From: Streptomyces antibioticus
Lineage (GTDB): Bacteria; Actinomycetota; Actinomycetes; Streptomycetales; Streptomycetaceae
Direction: 5' to 3'
Assembly (NCBI RefSeq): GCF_001514065.1
Contig: NZ_KQ948430.1
Span: 478,042 to 542,041, forward strand
Length of the DNA stretch: 64,000 nt
Part shown: in pieces, positions 48,861-58,005 of the stretch
How positions within the stretch are numbered: the first letter of the stretch is position 1
Layout of the letters: every line of letters begins with the position of its first letter
Position numbers and translations under genes: made by a program
Notes under the pieces: generated by a model
What the model saw: the letters and a program-made list of their open reading frames with translations, nothing else
Told to the model about the DNA's origin: nothing
Database searches by the model: none

Positions 48861-50489
48861 ATGGACAGCAGATTCGACAGCCAGGGCGCCGGCATCACCG
48901 TTCAACGGGCGCTGGAGCTGCCCGGCCTGCGCAGCGGCCTGCCCGAGATCCTCGCGGGCGCCGACCGGCTCGGGCGGTCCGTGCGCTGGGTGCACGCGGG
49001 CGAGGTCCCCAACATCGCCTCCCTCCTGAAGGGCGGCGAACTGCTGCTGACCACGGGTTACGGCCTCGGCACCCGCCCGGCCGAACAGCGGGCGTTCGTC
49101 CGCACCCTCGCCGAGCGCGGCATCGCGGCCCTCGTCATCGAACTCGGCCCCCGCTTCACCCGCCTCCCCGCGGCCCTCGTCGACACGGCCCGCGCGACCG
49201 GCCTCCCCCTCGTCCAACTCCACCGCGAGGTGCCGTTCGTGACGGTCACGGAGGAGATCCACACCGAGATCGTCAACGGCCACTACGCCCTGCTCCAACG
49301 GGCCGAAGAGGTCCACCGCCGATGTACGGAGGCGCTGCTGGGCGGCGGCGGTGTCCCCCAGGTCCTCGGCATCCTGGCCGACTTCAGCGACAACCCGGTC
49401 TTCCTGGAGACGACCGACGGCCAGCTCCTGTACGCAGCCGGCGCCGGGCCCGAGGGCGCGGACCCGCTCCAGGTGTGGGAGGGGCTGCGCGGCCAGCACA
49501 AGGACGCCCCGCCGGCCGGGTCCGTGCTGGTCGACGTGCCCGGCGGCGGGCCCGGCACCGGGTCGGTACGGGCCCGCCTGGTCCTGCTCCCGGTCCGCGC
49601 GCCCCTCGTCCCCGTGCACCGGATGGCGGCCGAGCGGGCGGCAGGCATCCTCGCCGTCGTGCTGATGCAGGCCCGCCAGGAGGAGGAGCTGGCCGCGCGC
49701 GGCCGCGGCGACTTCCTCACCGACCTCGCGGAGGGCCGGATCACCGCGGAGGACGCGCCCGCGCAGGCACGCGTGCTGGGCTTCAAGCCGGGGAGCAGCC
49801 CGCTGTTGCCGGTGGTGATGCGGCTGGGCGACACGCTGTCCCCGGGCGGAGGCTGGGCGGTCCTGGCGAGGGCGGTCTCGGAGGAGCTGGCCTCGGTGGG
49901 GGTCCCGGTCCTGTTGGGCGTACGACCTCTCGAAGGCCGCGTGCTGGTGCTGCTGGGCCTGCGTTCGGAGTCGGAGCGGTCGGCGGTCGCGGACCGGGTC
50001 GCGGCGGCGCTGCGGGCCGGGGTGGAACGGGCCGGGATGCAGCGGCCCGGAGCCCAGCTCCCGGTCGTGGTGGTCGGCGTCGCGGGCGGCTGGGCGGCGG
50101 CCTCGGCGGGGCTGCGGCACGCGGCCGAGACGGCGACGGCGGCCCAGGGCCTGTCGGACCGCCCCTGGTACGACGCCCGGCGCCTGGACATCGACCTGCT
50201 GCTGTGGCGGCTGCGCGACCATCCCGACCTCGCCGCCTTCGTCGACCGCGCGATCGGCCCGGTACGGGACCACGACGCCCGCTCCAAACCGCCGCTCCTG
50301 CCGACCCTGGAGACCTACCTCGCCCACGCCGGCCGCAAGGCGGAGACGGCCCGCGAGCTCCACCTCAACCGCCAGACGCTCTACAACCGCCTCGCGCGGA
50401 TCGGCGAGTTGCTGGGCACGGACCTCGACGACCCGCAGACGGTACTGGCGTTGAGCCTGGCGCTGCGGGCGCGCAGGCTCGTGCCCTAG
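48861..50489 (+). CDS. PucR family transcriptional regulator
   Basis: A 542-residue protein with the PucR N-terminal domain (about residues 12-135; LRSGLPEILAGADRLGRSVRWVHAGEVPNIASLLKGGELLLTTG), a central domain, and a C-terminal HTH (about 490-535; YLAHAGRKAETARELHLNRQTLYNRLARI). PucR-type regulators usually control catabolism of purines, amino acids or polyamines, and the divergent amino acid permease is an obvious target. No ribosome binding site lies before the ATG, but TAGCGT ends 7 bases upstream, so the message may be leaderless. Its stop overlaps that of the glycosyltransferase gene. Confidence 0.88.
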   Translation: MDSRFDSQGAGITVQRALELPGLRSGLPEILAGADRLGRSVRWVHAGEVPNIASLLKGGELLLTTGYGLGTRPAEQRAFVRTLAERGIAALVIELGPRFTRLPAALVDTARATGLPLVQLHREVPFVTVTEEIHTEIVNGHYALLQRAEEVHRRCTEALLGGGGVPQVLGILADFSDNPVFLETTDGQLLYAAGAGPEGADPLQVWEGLRGQHKDAPPAGSVLVDVPGGGPGTGSVRARLVLLPVRAPLVPVHRMAAERAAGILAVVLMQARQEEELAARGRGDFLTDLAEGRITAEDAPAQARVLGFKPGSSPLLPVVMRLGDTLSPGGGWAVLARAVSEELASVGVPVLLGVRPLEGRVLVLLGLRSESERSAVADRVAAALRAGVERAGMQRPGAQLPVVVVGVAGGWAAASAGLRHAAETATAAQGLSDRPWYDARRLDIDLLLWRLRDHPDLAAFVDRAIGPVRDHDARSKPPLLPTLETYLAHAGRKAETARELHLNRQTLYNRLARIGELLGTDLDDPQTVLALSLALRARRLVP

Positions 50490-51658
50490 ATCATCGGGCG
50501 CGGCTGGGTCAACTCGTCGTAGACACTGAGCACTTGGGCGACGGTCTCGTCCTCCGTCGGCCAGGTGGCTGCCTGCCGTACGCCCTTCTCGCGCAGCTCC
50601 TCGCACCGCGCGGGGTCGCCGAGCAGCCGTACGACGGCGCCCGCGAGCGCCTCGACGTCCCCGTACGGCACGAGTTCGGCGGCGTCGCCGACGAGTTCGG
50701 GCATGCTGCCGACGTCGGTCGCGACGAGCGGTACGCGCGCGTGCAGGGCCTCCTGGGCCAGCAGGGAACGCGACTCCCAACTGCTCGACAGCAGCGCGAG
50801 GTCGGCGGCGGCGAGCAGGTCGGCGACGTCGTCGCGCCGCCCGATCAACCGGACCGGCAGTTCCTCGTCCTCGATCCGGCTCTGCAACTCGGCCCGCAGC
50901 GGCCCCTCTCCGGCGATCACGACGAGCGGCACGGGATCGAGCGCCCGCCATGCGCGCGAGGCGTCCAGCAGCGTGTCGTACCCGCGATGCCGGTCGAGCG
51001 AGCCGACGGCCATCAGCAACGGCCGTCCGATGGCGCCGAGTTCGGCCCGCACCTTGGGCCGCAGCCGCTCGGGATCCTCCAGCCGGACGGCACGGCGAGG
51101 CCCGGGCAGGGCGACGGCGGCGAGCCGCGCGTCCCGGGCACCGGTGGTGCGGGCCCGGTCGACGAGGGCGGAGGTGGCCCCCAGCACCACGGAGGCGGCC
51201 TTGACGACCCGCCGCTCCAACAGCCGCACGAGATGGGCCCGCGCTCCCTCGGCGCGCGCCCGGTCGTGCCACGTCACGACGAGCGGAGTGCGCCGCCCGC
51301 TGAGCGCCAGGACGGCACGGAAGGAGGCGTGCAGTCCGTGCGCGTGCACGAGGTCGGCGTCCGCGCAGGCGGCCCGCAGCGCGGCGACGGACCCCGGATC
51401 GCTGCTCCTGGGCACATGCACGTGCTCGGCACCGGCCCCCGTGAAGTCGTAGATGCGATCGGCCTCGACAGGGACGCACACGGTGACCTTCACGCCCCTC
51501 GCGACCAGCCCGGAGGCCAGGGACCGCACATGCGCACTGCTACCGGCGTTGCCGCCGCCGAGCACCTGCACGGTGCGCAACGGTGACTGACCGTGCGGTG
51601 AGTGGCTGCTCACGGGGCTCACGTGGCCGGGGCTCCTGGTTCGGCGTCGGGCGGTCAC
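50486..51658 (-). CDS. Glycosyltransferase family 4 (GT-B fold)
   Basis: A 390-residue enzyme. The N-terminal Rossmann part starts VQVLGGGNAGSSAHVRSLASGL and has DLVHAHGLHASFRAVL. The C-terminal donor-binding part has LMAVGSLDRHRGYDTLLDA and LLSSSWESRSLLAQEALHARVPLVATDVGSMPELV, with the E-x7-E-type motif SWESRSLLAQEA. No membrane segment is seen. It would transfer an activated sugar to an unknown acceptor. The GTG at 51658 was used; GTG 51622 is an alternative. Confidence 0.82.
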   Translation of the reverse strand: MTARRRTRSPGHVSPVSSHSPHGQSPLRTVQVLGGGNAGSSAHVRSLASGLVARGVKVTVCVPVEADRIYDFTGAGAEHVHVPRSSDPGSVAALRAACADADLVHAHGLHASFRAVLALSGRRTPLVVTWHDRARAEGARAHLVRLLERRVVKAASVVLGATSALVDRARTTGARDARLAAVALPGPRRAVRLEDPERLRPKVRAELGAIGRPLLMAVGSLDRHRGYDTLLDASRAWRALDPVPLVVIAGEGPLRAELQSRIEDEELPVRLIGRRDDVADLLAAADLALLSSSWESRSLLAQEALHARVPLVATDVGSMPELVGDAAELVPYGDVEALAGAVVRLLGDPARCEELREKGVRQAATWPTEDETVAQVLSVYDELTQPRPMI

Positions 51659-51863
51659 GAGGAAACGTACAGAAGGTATCGAGCGGAGGGGTGTACCGCG
51701 CGCTTCCTACGCATACTGCGTGCTGCCCCAAGGATGCCAGCACGTACGGGTGTTCCGGGAACGCCGAGGGTGTGCGGATTCGGAGTGAAGGCAGGGCAGG
51801 TCACTCACACGGGTGAATCAACCCCATGCGGAGCGCGACCGGCCCCATCCGCCCACGGCCGCC

Positions 51864-53594
51864 CTACGCGTCCGCCCTCGCCGCCGCCAGCAACTCCTCC
51901 GCATGGGCCCGGGCCGTCTCCGAGTCCTCCTGGCCTGCCAGCATCCGGGACAACTCCCGTACCCGCTCCTCCCCTTCGAGCACCTTCACGCCGGAGCGTG
52001 TGACGGACCCGTCGTTGGTCTTCTCGACCAGCAGCTGCCGGTCGGCGAACGCGGCGACCTGGGGCAGGTGTGTGACGACGACGACCTGCGCGGACTTGGC
52101 CAGCTTCGCGAGCCGTCGGCCGATCTCGACCGCCGCCTTGCCGCCGACACCGGCGTCGACCTCGTCGAAGAGATACGTCGGCACCGGATCGGTCCCCGCG
52201 AACACGACCTCGACGGCCAGCATCACGCGCGAGAGCTCACCACCGGAGGCCCCCTTGGCGATGGGCCGCGGCGGGGCTCCGGGATGCGGCGCGAGCAGCA
52301 GCTCGACCTCGTCCGCACCCGACGGCCCGTACGCGACGGTCCGCCCGCCGACCTCGACGCCGTCCGCGTCCTCGGTCTGCCGGATGTCGAAGGACACGCG
52401 CGCGTGCGGCATGGCCAGCGAGGCCAGCTCCGCGGTCACGGCGGCCGCGAACCGCGAGGCCGCCTCCGCCCGCGCATCGGTCAACGCCTGCGCCAGCCCA
52501 CCCAGTTCGGCCCGCAGCGCGTCCCGCTCATCGGTGAGCTCCCCGATCCGCTCGTCGTCCCCGTCCAGCTCGGTGAGGCGCGCTGCCCCCTGCTCGGCCC
52601 ACGACAGAACAGCGGCGACATCCTCGCCGTACTTCCGCGTCAGCGCCGTGAGCGCGGCCCTGCGCTCCTCGACCGCCGCCAGCCGCAAGGGGTCGGCGTC
52701 CAGATCATCGGCGTACCCCGCCAGCTCCCCGGCGACGTCCCCCAGCAGGATCCCGACCTCGCCGATCCGGTCGGCGAGCGCGGCCAGGGCGGGGTCGTAC
52801 GACCGTACGGCGTCCAGAGCCCGCTGCGCGCCCGCCACCAGCGTCGTGGCGTCGATGCCCTCGGGGTCCTCGGGATTCCCGGCGAGGGCCGCGTGTGCGG
52901 CCGTAGCGGCGGACGACAGCGCCTCGGCGTGCCCGAGCCGCTCGGCCTCCTCCGCCAGCTCGACGTCCTCACCCGCGCGCGGTTCGACCCCGGCGATCTC
53001 GTCGAGCCCGTAGCGCAGCATGTCGGCCTCCTGGGCCCGTTCACGCGCGCGTGTGGTGATCTCGTCGAGCTCGGCGGAGACGGCCCGCAGCCGTCGGTAG
53101 GCCTCGGCGTACTTGGCGAGGGGCACGGCGACGGCGTCGCCGGCGTACCGGTCGAGCGCCTGCCGCTGCCGGGACAGCTTCAGCAGCCCCTGCTGATCGG
53201 TCTGCCCGTGCACGGCGACCAGCTCGTCGGCGAGCTCGGCGAGCACGCCCACGGGCACGCTCCGCCCGCCCAGGTGCGCCCGGGAGCGCCCTTCGGCGGA
53301 AACGGTACGGCTGATCAGCAGCGCCCCGTCGTCGAGCTCGGCCCCGGCCTCTTCGGCGCGTACGACGGCCGTGGCGCCCGCGGGGACGGTGATCCGCCCC
53401 TCCACGACCGCCTTGTCGGCCCCGATCCGCACCAGCGCCGGGTCCGCCCGCCCACCGAGCAGCAGCCCCAGGCTGGTGACCACCATGGTCTTGCCCGCAC
53501 CCGTCTCACCGGTGACAGCGGTGAACCCGGGCGACAGCTCGACGACGGCATCGTCGATGACTCCGAGCGACCGTATCCGCATCTCTTCCAGCAC
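51864..53594 (-). CDS. recN: DNA repair protein RecN
   Basis: A 576-residue SMC-like ATPase that acts early in double-strand-break repair. Walker A GETGAGKT is at about residue 32. The coiled-coil arms are Arg/Glu/Ala-rich (about 155-385), and GGELSRVMLA signature and VPTYLFDEVDAGVGG Walker B are in the C-terminal half. The GTG at 53594 has AAGG 8 bases upstream and gives the typical N-terminus LEEMRIRSLGVIDDAV. I saw no LexA-type GAACN4GTTC box in the 68-base gap before it. It follows nadK and tlyA. Confidence 0.95.
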   Translation of the reverse strand: MLEEMRIRSLGVIDDAVVELSPGFTAVTGETGAGKTMVVTSLGLLLGGRADPALVRIGADKAVVEGRITVPAGATAVVRAEEAGAELDDGALLISRTVSAEGRSRAHLGGRSVPVGVLAELADELVAVHGQTDQQGLLKLSRQRQALDRYAGDAVAVPLAKYAEAYRRLRAVSAELDEITTRARERAQEADMLRYGLDEIAGVEPRAGEDVELAEEAERLGHAEALSSAATAAHAALAGNPEDPEGIDATTLVAGAQRALDAVRSYDPALAALADRIGEVGILLGDVAGELAGYADDLDADPLRLAAVEERRAALTALTRKYGEDVAAVLSWAEQGAARLTELDGDDERIGELTDERDALRAELGGLAQALTDARAEAASRFAAAVTAELASLAMPHARVSFDIRQTEDADGVEVGGRTVAYGPSGADEVELLLAPHPGAPPRPIAKGASGGELSRVMLAVEVVFAGTDPVPTYLFDEVDAGVGGKAAVEIGRRLAKLAKSAQVVVVTHLPQVAAFADRQLLVEKTNDGSVTRSGVKVLEGEERVRELSRMLAGQEDSETARAHAEELLAAARADA

Positions 53595-53662
53595 GGTGAA
53601 GACCTTACGAGGTAAGGGCGCCGGAGTGCGAGGCGCCCTGTCACCCGGGGGAGTGGACCGCT

Positions 53663-54568
53663 CTAGTGCGGCGCCCCCCGCCACCCGGAAACCGGCAACG
53701 CGAACTTCGCCACCAGCCGGTCGGTGAAGGACGCGTGATGCAGCCGGGCCAGCCGCACCGGCACCGCTCCCCGCCGCACCTCGACCCGCGCTCCCGGCGG
53801 CAGCTCGACCGTCCGCCGCCCGTCGCACCACAGCACCCCCGGCGGAATGTGCGGCAGAACCTCCACGGCCAGCACGGAATCCGGCGAGGTCACGAGCGGC
53901 TTCGCGAACAGCGCGTGCGCACTGATCGGCACCATCAGCAACGCCTCGACCTCGGGCCACACCACCGGCCCGCCGGCGGAGAAGGCGTAAGCGGTGGACC
54001 CGGTCGGAGTCGACAGCACGATCCCGTCGCACCCGAACCCGGTGACCGGCCGCCCGTCGATCTCCAGCACCACTTCCAGCAGCTTCTCGGCGCCGGCCTT
54101 CTGCACCGCCGCCTCGTTCAGCGCCCAGTCGGTGTGCACGATGTCCCCGTTGCTGTGGACCACCACATCGACGGTCATCCGCTCCTCGACCTCGTACGCC
54201 TTGGTCACCACCCGGTCGACGACCTTGTCGAGGTCGTCCCGCTCGGCCTCGGCGAGGAACCCCACCCGCCCGAGATTGACGCCCAGCATCGGCACCCCGG
54301 AGGCCCGGGCGAACTCGGCGCCGCGCAGCAGCGTCCCGTCGCCGCCCAGCACGATCAGCAGCTCGCACCCGTCGAGGCACTGCGGAGTCGCCTCCTTGAC
54401 GAGCTCCACCTCCTCCGGAAGCGGCAAGTCCGCGGCCTCGTACTCCAGCACCCGCACGCCGATGCCCTCGCGCAGCAACCCCTTCACGACCAGCTCGGCG
54501 CTGCGGATCGCCGCAGGCCGGCCGGTGTGGGCGAGCAGGAAAACAGTACGAGCTCGGTTCTGTGTCAA
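53663..54568 (-). CDS. nadK: NAD kinase
   Basis: A 301-residue ATP/polyphosphate-dependent kinase that makes NADP. GGDGTLLRGAEF is the diagnostic motif at about residue 75, with NLGRVGFLAE and VLSTPTGSTAYAFSAGGPVV later. The start is a TTG that overlaps the tlyA stop (TTGA), so translation is coupled. The tlyA-nadK-recN order is a conserved actinobacterial arrangement. Confidence 0.95.
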   Translation of the reverse strand: MTQNRARTVFLLAHTGRPAAIRSAELVVKGLLREGIGVRVLEYEAADLPLPEEVELVKEATPQCLDGCELLIVLGGDGTLLRGAEFARASGVPMLGVNLGRVGFLAEAERDDLDKVVDRVVTKAYEVEERMTVDVVVHSNGDIVHTDWALNEAAVQKAGAEKLLEVVLEIDGRPVTGFGCDGIVLSTPTGSTAYAFSAGGPVVWPEVEALLMVPISAHALFAKPLVTSPDSVLAVEVLPHIPPGVLWCDGRRTVELPPGARVEVRRGAVPVRLARLHHASFTDRLVAKFALPVSGWRGAPH

Positions 54569-55380
54569 CGAGGCCCCTCCGCCACTGCACGGTCAACGTC
54601 GGCCGGTTCCAGGGCGGGCGCCCCGGCACGCAGCCACAGAAAGTATTCGACATTGCCCGAGGGCCCGGGCAGCGGACTGGCCGTGACACCCTTCACCCCG
54701 AGCCCGAGTTCCCACGCCTTCTCGGCAACTCCGCGCACGGCCTCCGCCCGCAGCTGCGGACTCCGTACGACTCCCCCGCTGCCCAGCCGTTCCTTCCCCA
54801 CCTCGAACTGCGGCTTGACCATCATCACCAGGTCGGCGTCCGGCTTCACGCACCGCGCCAGGGCGGGCAGCACCAGCCCGAGCGGGATGAAGGACAGATC
54901 CCCCACGACAAGATCCACAGGTTCCCCATCGATCGCTTCAAGCGTCAACTCGCGTACGTTCGTACGGTCCTTGACGGTGACGCGTTCATCGCTCTGCAGA
55001 GTCCACGCGAGTTGTCCGTAACCGACGTCCACGGCGACGACGTGCGCGGCCCCGCTGCGCAGCAGCACATCGGTGAACCCGCCGGTGGACGCACCCGCGT
55101 CCAGCGCCCGCCGCCCCTCGACGACGAGCCCCTGCGGCACGAACGCCGCGAGCGCACCCGCGAGCTTGTGCCCGCCCCGGGACACGTACTCGGGGTCGTT
55201 GTCGTCGCTCTGGACCACGATCGCCGCAGCGGTCTCCACCTGCGTCGCGGGCTTGGTCGCCACGGTCTTGCCGACGGTGACCCGCCCGGCCGCGATCAGC
55301 TGGCTGGCATGCTCACGCGACCGCGCGAGCTTCCGGCGGACCAGCTCCGCGTCCAGACGACGACGTGCGACTCCTGCCAC
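54565..55380 (-). CDS. tlyA: TlyA family rRNA 2'-O-methyltransferase
   Basis: A 271-residue protein with an N-terminal S4 RNA-binding domain (LVRRKLARSREHASQLIAAGRV) and an FtsJ-like methyltransferase domain. The S-adenosylmethionine motif is LDAGASTGGFTDVLL. The catalytic K-D-K-E set can be placed in GGHKL, GDLSF, MVKPQFE and GNVEYFLW. TlyA methylates riboses in 16S and 23S rRNA and affects capreomycin sensitivity in mycobacteria. It is coupled to nadK and lies 7 bases after a small conserved gene. Confidence 0.92.
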   Translation of the reverse strand: MAGVARRRLDAELVRRKLARSREHASQLIAAGRVTVGKTVATKPATQVETAAAIVVQSDDNDPEYVSRGGHKLAGALAAFVPQGLVVEGRRALDAGASTGGFTDVLLRSGAAHVVAVDVGYGQLAWTLQSDERVTVKDRTNVRELTLEAIDGEPVDLVVGDLSFIPLGLVLPALARCVKPDADLVMMVKPQFEVGKERLGSGGVVRSPQLRAEAVRGVAEKAWELGLGVKGVTASPLPGPSGNVEYFLWLRAGAPALEPADVDRAVAEGPR

Positions 55381-55387
55381 GTTCGGT

Positions 55388-55684
55388 TCAGCTCCTGTTC
55401 TGGTACGGCTTCGGGTACGACGGTGAGGGCGCCGGAGGTCCCGGGCGGGCGTCGAGCGCGGTCAGCGCGTCACGCAGCCCCCGGTGTACATCCTCGTACA
55501 CCTCGACGTGTCCGTCGGTGGCGAGGTGGTCGGCATCGGCCAGCCGCTCCAGCTGGGCGTCGACCTCGGCGTTGCCGGTGGGGGTGCGGGGGACGTTCAA
55601 AGGGGCGGGGGCGGCAGGGTCGTCCTCGGGTTCGACTTGGAGGGATTCCGCCGCCTCCGTGGCCTCGGGCACAGAGTCGCTCAT
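55388..55684 (-). CDS. Small conserved acidic protein, 98 aa
   Basis: A 98-residue acidic protein that is disordered except for a helix-forming middle (GNAEVDAQLERLADADHLATDGHVEVYEDVHRGLRDALTAL). It sits directly upstream of tlyA on the same strand with a 7-base gap, an arrangement found in many actinomycetes. The predicted helix with regularly spaced hydrophobic residues suggests a partner protein. Function unknown. Confidence 0.7.
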   Translation of the reverse strand: MSDSVPEATEAAESLQVEPEDDPAAPAPLNVPRTPTGNAEVDAQLERLADADHLATDGHVEVYEDVHRGLRDALTALDARPGPPAPSPSYPKPYQNRS

Positions 55685-55726
55685 GCCCAGACGCTACCCC
55701 GAAGCCCTGGGGTACCGTCGATCGCG

Positions 55727-56074
55727 ATGGCCACGATCGAAGAGTGCCGTGCCGCACTCGAAAAGCTCTCGGACAACATGCAGCACGCCGAAGGGGACGT
55801 CGCCGCCGCGACCGCCCTGGACCGCTCGGTGAGCTGCCGGATCACCGACCTCGACATCACCTTCGTCGGCCGTATGACGGGCGGCCGGATCGTCGTCCAG
55901 GACACGATCCAGGGCGCGCCCAAGGAGAAGGCCCAGATCAGACTGACCATGAAGGGCGACGACCTGGTCGCGCTGGTCAAGGGTGAGCTGAACTTCGCCA
56001 AGGCCTGGGGCTCGGGCAGAGTCAAACTGGAGGCCGGCCTCAAGGACCTCTTCCAGCTCAGGAAGCTTCTCTGA
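55727..56074 (+). CDS. SCP2 sterol-binding domain protein
   Basis: A 115-residue single-domain protein. Segments RITDLDITFVGRMTGGRIVVQ, AQIRLTMKGDDLVALVKGELNFAKAWGSGRVKLEAGLKDLFQLRKLL match the C-terminal half of SCP2/lipid-carrier domains (strand, strand, helix D-L-x-x-L-x-x-G, K-L-x-G). It presumably binds a lipid. No ribosome binding site is seen; TACCGT ends 8 bases before the ATG, suggesting leaderless translation. It is divergent from the small acidic gene and convergent with the siderophore ATPase. Confidence 0.8.
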   Translation: MATIEECRAALEKLSDNMQHAEGDVAAATALDRSVSCRITDLDITFVGRMTGGRIVVQDTIQGAPKEKAQIRLTMKGDDLVALVKGELNFAKAWGSGRVKLEAGLKDLFQLRKLL

Positions 56075-56083
56075 CCACCCGGC

Positions 56084-56944
56084 TCAGGAAGCTTCTCCGA
56101 CCACCGCACGGGCCTTCCGCGCCGCCGGCACCACCAGCGGCGTCCCCGTCTCCGGGTCGTCGATCACCTGACAGCGCAGCCCGAAGACCTCCTCGACCAG
56201 CTCGGCCGTGACGATGTCGCTGGGCGCGCCCTCGGCGATGACGCTGCCGCCCTTGAGGGCGATCAGGTGGGTGGCGTAGCGCGCGGCGTGGTTGAGGTCG
56301 TGCAGGACGGCGACCAGCGTGCGCCCCTGCTCCTCGTGCAGCTCGGCGCACAGGTCGAGGACGTCGATCTGGTGCTGGATGTCCAGATAGGTGGTCGGCT
56401 CGTCGAGGAGCAGCAGCGGCGTCTGCTGGGCGAGCGCCATGGCGATCCAGACGCGCTGCCGCTGACCGCCGGAGAGCTCGTCCACGTAACGGTCGGCGAG
56501 CTCGACGACGCCGGTCTGCGCCATCGACTCCTGGACGACCCGCTCGTCCTCGGTCGACCACTGACGCAGCAGCCCCTGGTGCGGGTACCGGCCGCGGCCC
56601 ACCAGGTCGCCGACCGTGATCCCGTCCGGCGCGATCGACGACTGCGGCAGCAGCCCCAGCGTCCGGGCGACCTTCTTCGCGGGCATCGACTGGATGACCT
56701 GCCCGTCGAGCAGCACCCGGCCCTGAGTCGGCTTCAGCATCCGTGACAGCGCCCGCAGCAGCGTGGACTTGCCGCACGCGTTCGGGCCGACGATCACTGT
56801 GAAGGAGCTGTCGGGGATCTCCACCGACAGCTGCTCGGCGATGACGCGCTGGTCGTAGGCGAGGGTGACGTCCTCGGCGGAGAGGCGGTTCACGGTGCTC
56901 CTTCGGTTGTCCAGGGTGCGGTCGGTACGGCCGGCGGCGGTCAT
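56084..56944 (-). CDS. Iron-siderophore ABC importer ATPase (FecE/FepC type)
   Basis: A 286-residue ATPase. Walker A is GPNACGKSTLL, the Q-loop region LGLLPQSSIAPDGITVGDLVGRGRYPHQ is characteristic of siderophore ATPases, and the signature is ELSGGQRQRVWIA. Walker B is PLLLLDEPTTYLD and the switch VLHDLNHAARYA. The ATG at 56944 overlaps the permease stop (ATGA). GTG 56893 has a closer AAGGAG and is also credible. It should drive uptake of an iron-siderophore with the two upstream permeases. Confidence 0.93.
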   Translation of the reverse strand: MTAAGRTDRTLDNRRSTVNRLSAEDVTLAYDQRVIAEQLSVEIPDSSFTVIVGPNACGKSTLLRALSRMLKPTQGRVLLDGQVIQSMPAKKVARTLGLLPQSSIAPDGITVGDLVGRGRYPHQGLLRQWSTEDERVVQESMAQTGVVELADRYVDELSGGQRQRVWIAMALAQQTPLLLLDEPTTYLDIQHQIDVLDLCAELHEEQGRTLVAVLHDLNHAARYATHLIALKGGSVIAEGAPSDIVTAELVEEVFGLRCQVIDDPETGTPLVVPAARKARAVVGEAS

Positions 56945-58005
56945 ATCCGGCCCGCCTTCCGCTCGGTGACCAGCAGCCACAGCAGATACACGCCGCCGAG
57001 CACGCCGGTGACCACACCCACCGGCATCTGGTCAGCGCCGAACACCTTCTGCGAGAGCAGGTCGGCCATGACCAGGAGGGCCGCGCCCATGCACAGGGAC
57101 GGCAGCAGGTTCGGGCCGGGCGAGCGGGTCAGCCGCCGGGCGAGCTGCGGCGCGGTGAGCGCCACGAAGCCGACCGGCCCCGCGGCGGCGGTCGCGCTCG
57201 CGGTGAGCAGGACGGCGGCCACCATCAACAGCGCCCTGGTGCGCTCGACGCGCACGCCGAGGGCGTTGGACACGTCGTCGCCCATCTCCATCATCCGCAG
57301 CGCCCGCGCGTTGCAGAGGACCAGCGGGACCAGCACGGCGCACAGCCAGAGCAGCGGCCAGACCTGCTCCCAGTCCCGTCCGCTGAGCGAGCCGGTCATC
57401 CAGACGACGGCCTGGGCGGCCTCGGTGATGGTGGACTTGGTCAGCAGATAGCCGTTGACGGCCGTGAGGATCGCGGAGACCCCGATGCCGACCAGCACGA
57501 GCCGGTACCCGTGCACCCCCTGCTTCCAGGCGAGCAGATAGATGGCGAGCCCGGCCCCCAGCCCGCCCACCAGCGCCCCGACGGTGATGTCACCGGCGCT
57601 CCCGGAGAACACCACGATCACGGTGAGGGCCCCGGCCGTCGCCCCCTGCCCGAGCCCGAGGATGTCCGGGCTGCCCAGCGGGTTGCGCGACACGGCCTGG
57701 AACAGCGCCCCGCCAAGCCCGAGGGAGGCCCCGACCAGCAGCCCGACGAGCACCCGCGGCAGCCGCAGCTCGTTGACGATGAACTCCTGCCCCGCGTTCC
57801 CGCCGCCCATCAGCGTCTTGAGCACGTCCCCGGCTGAGATCGGGAAGTCCCCGGTACCGATCAGCACGACGCTCGCGGCGAGCGCGGCGGCCAGCAGCAG
57901 CAGTACGACGACGAGGGCCCGGACGTCGAGCCGGACCGACAGCCCGCCGGGCGTCCGGACGGCACGGTTGGCGCGCGGGGAGCGCTCGGCACGGTTGGTC
58001 TTCAC
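56941..58005 (-). CDS. Iron-siderophore ABC importer permease (FecD type)
   Basis: A 354-residue membrane permease of the BtuC/FecCD family with about 9-10 helices. RLPRVLVGLLVGASLGLGGALFQAVSRNPLGSPDILGLGQGA is the classic segment after the first helix, and EMGDDVSNALGVRVERTR and GPVGFVALTAPQLARRL precede the ATPase-contact loop. GTG 58005 overlaps the first permease stop (GTGA). A Lys/Arg-rich N-terminus of about 28 residues precedes helix 1. Confidence 0.93.
   Translation of the reverse strand: MKTNRAERSPRANRAVRTPGGLSVRLDVRALVVVLLLLAAALAASVVLIGTGDFPISAGDVLKTLMGGGNAGQEFIVNELRLPRVLVGLLVGASLGLGGALFQAVSRNPLGSPDILGLGQGATAGALTVIVVFSGSAGDITVGALVGGLGAGLAIYLLAWKQGVHGYRLVLVGIGVSAILTAVNGYLLTKSTITEAAQAVVWMTGSLSGRDWEQVWPLLWLCAVLVPLVLCNARALRMMEMGDDVSNALGVRVERTRALLMVAAVLLTASATAAAGPVGFVALTAPQLARRLTRSPGPNLLPSLCMGAALLVMADLLSQKVFGADQMPVGVVTGVLGGVYLLWLLVTERKAGRI

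Noticed and set aside
47118-51479. A 1,453-codon open frame on the minus strand
   Set aside because: Its translation is Arg/Ala/Gly-rich with no recognisable domain and it is a shadow of the permease, PucR and glycosyltransferase genes.
53595-53662. LexA box upstream of recN
   Set aside because: No GAAC-N4-GTTC palindrome found in the gap before recN.
51864-54689. Very long open frame continuing recN upstream (about 940 codons)
   Set aside because: The extra part is antisense or out of frame to nadK and lacks a start signal; open frames of this length are usual in high-GC DNA. recN starts at 53594.
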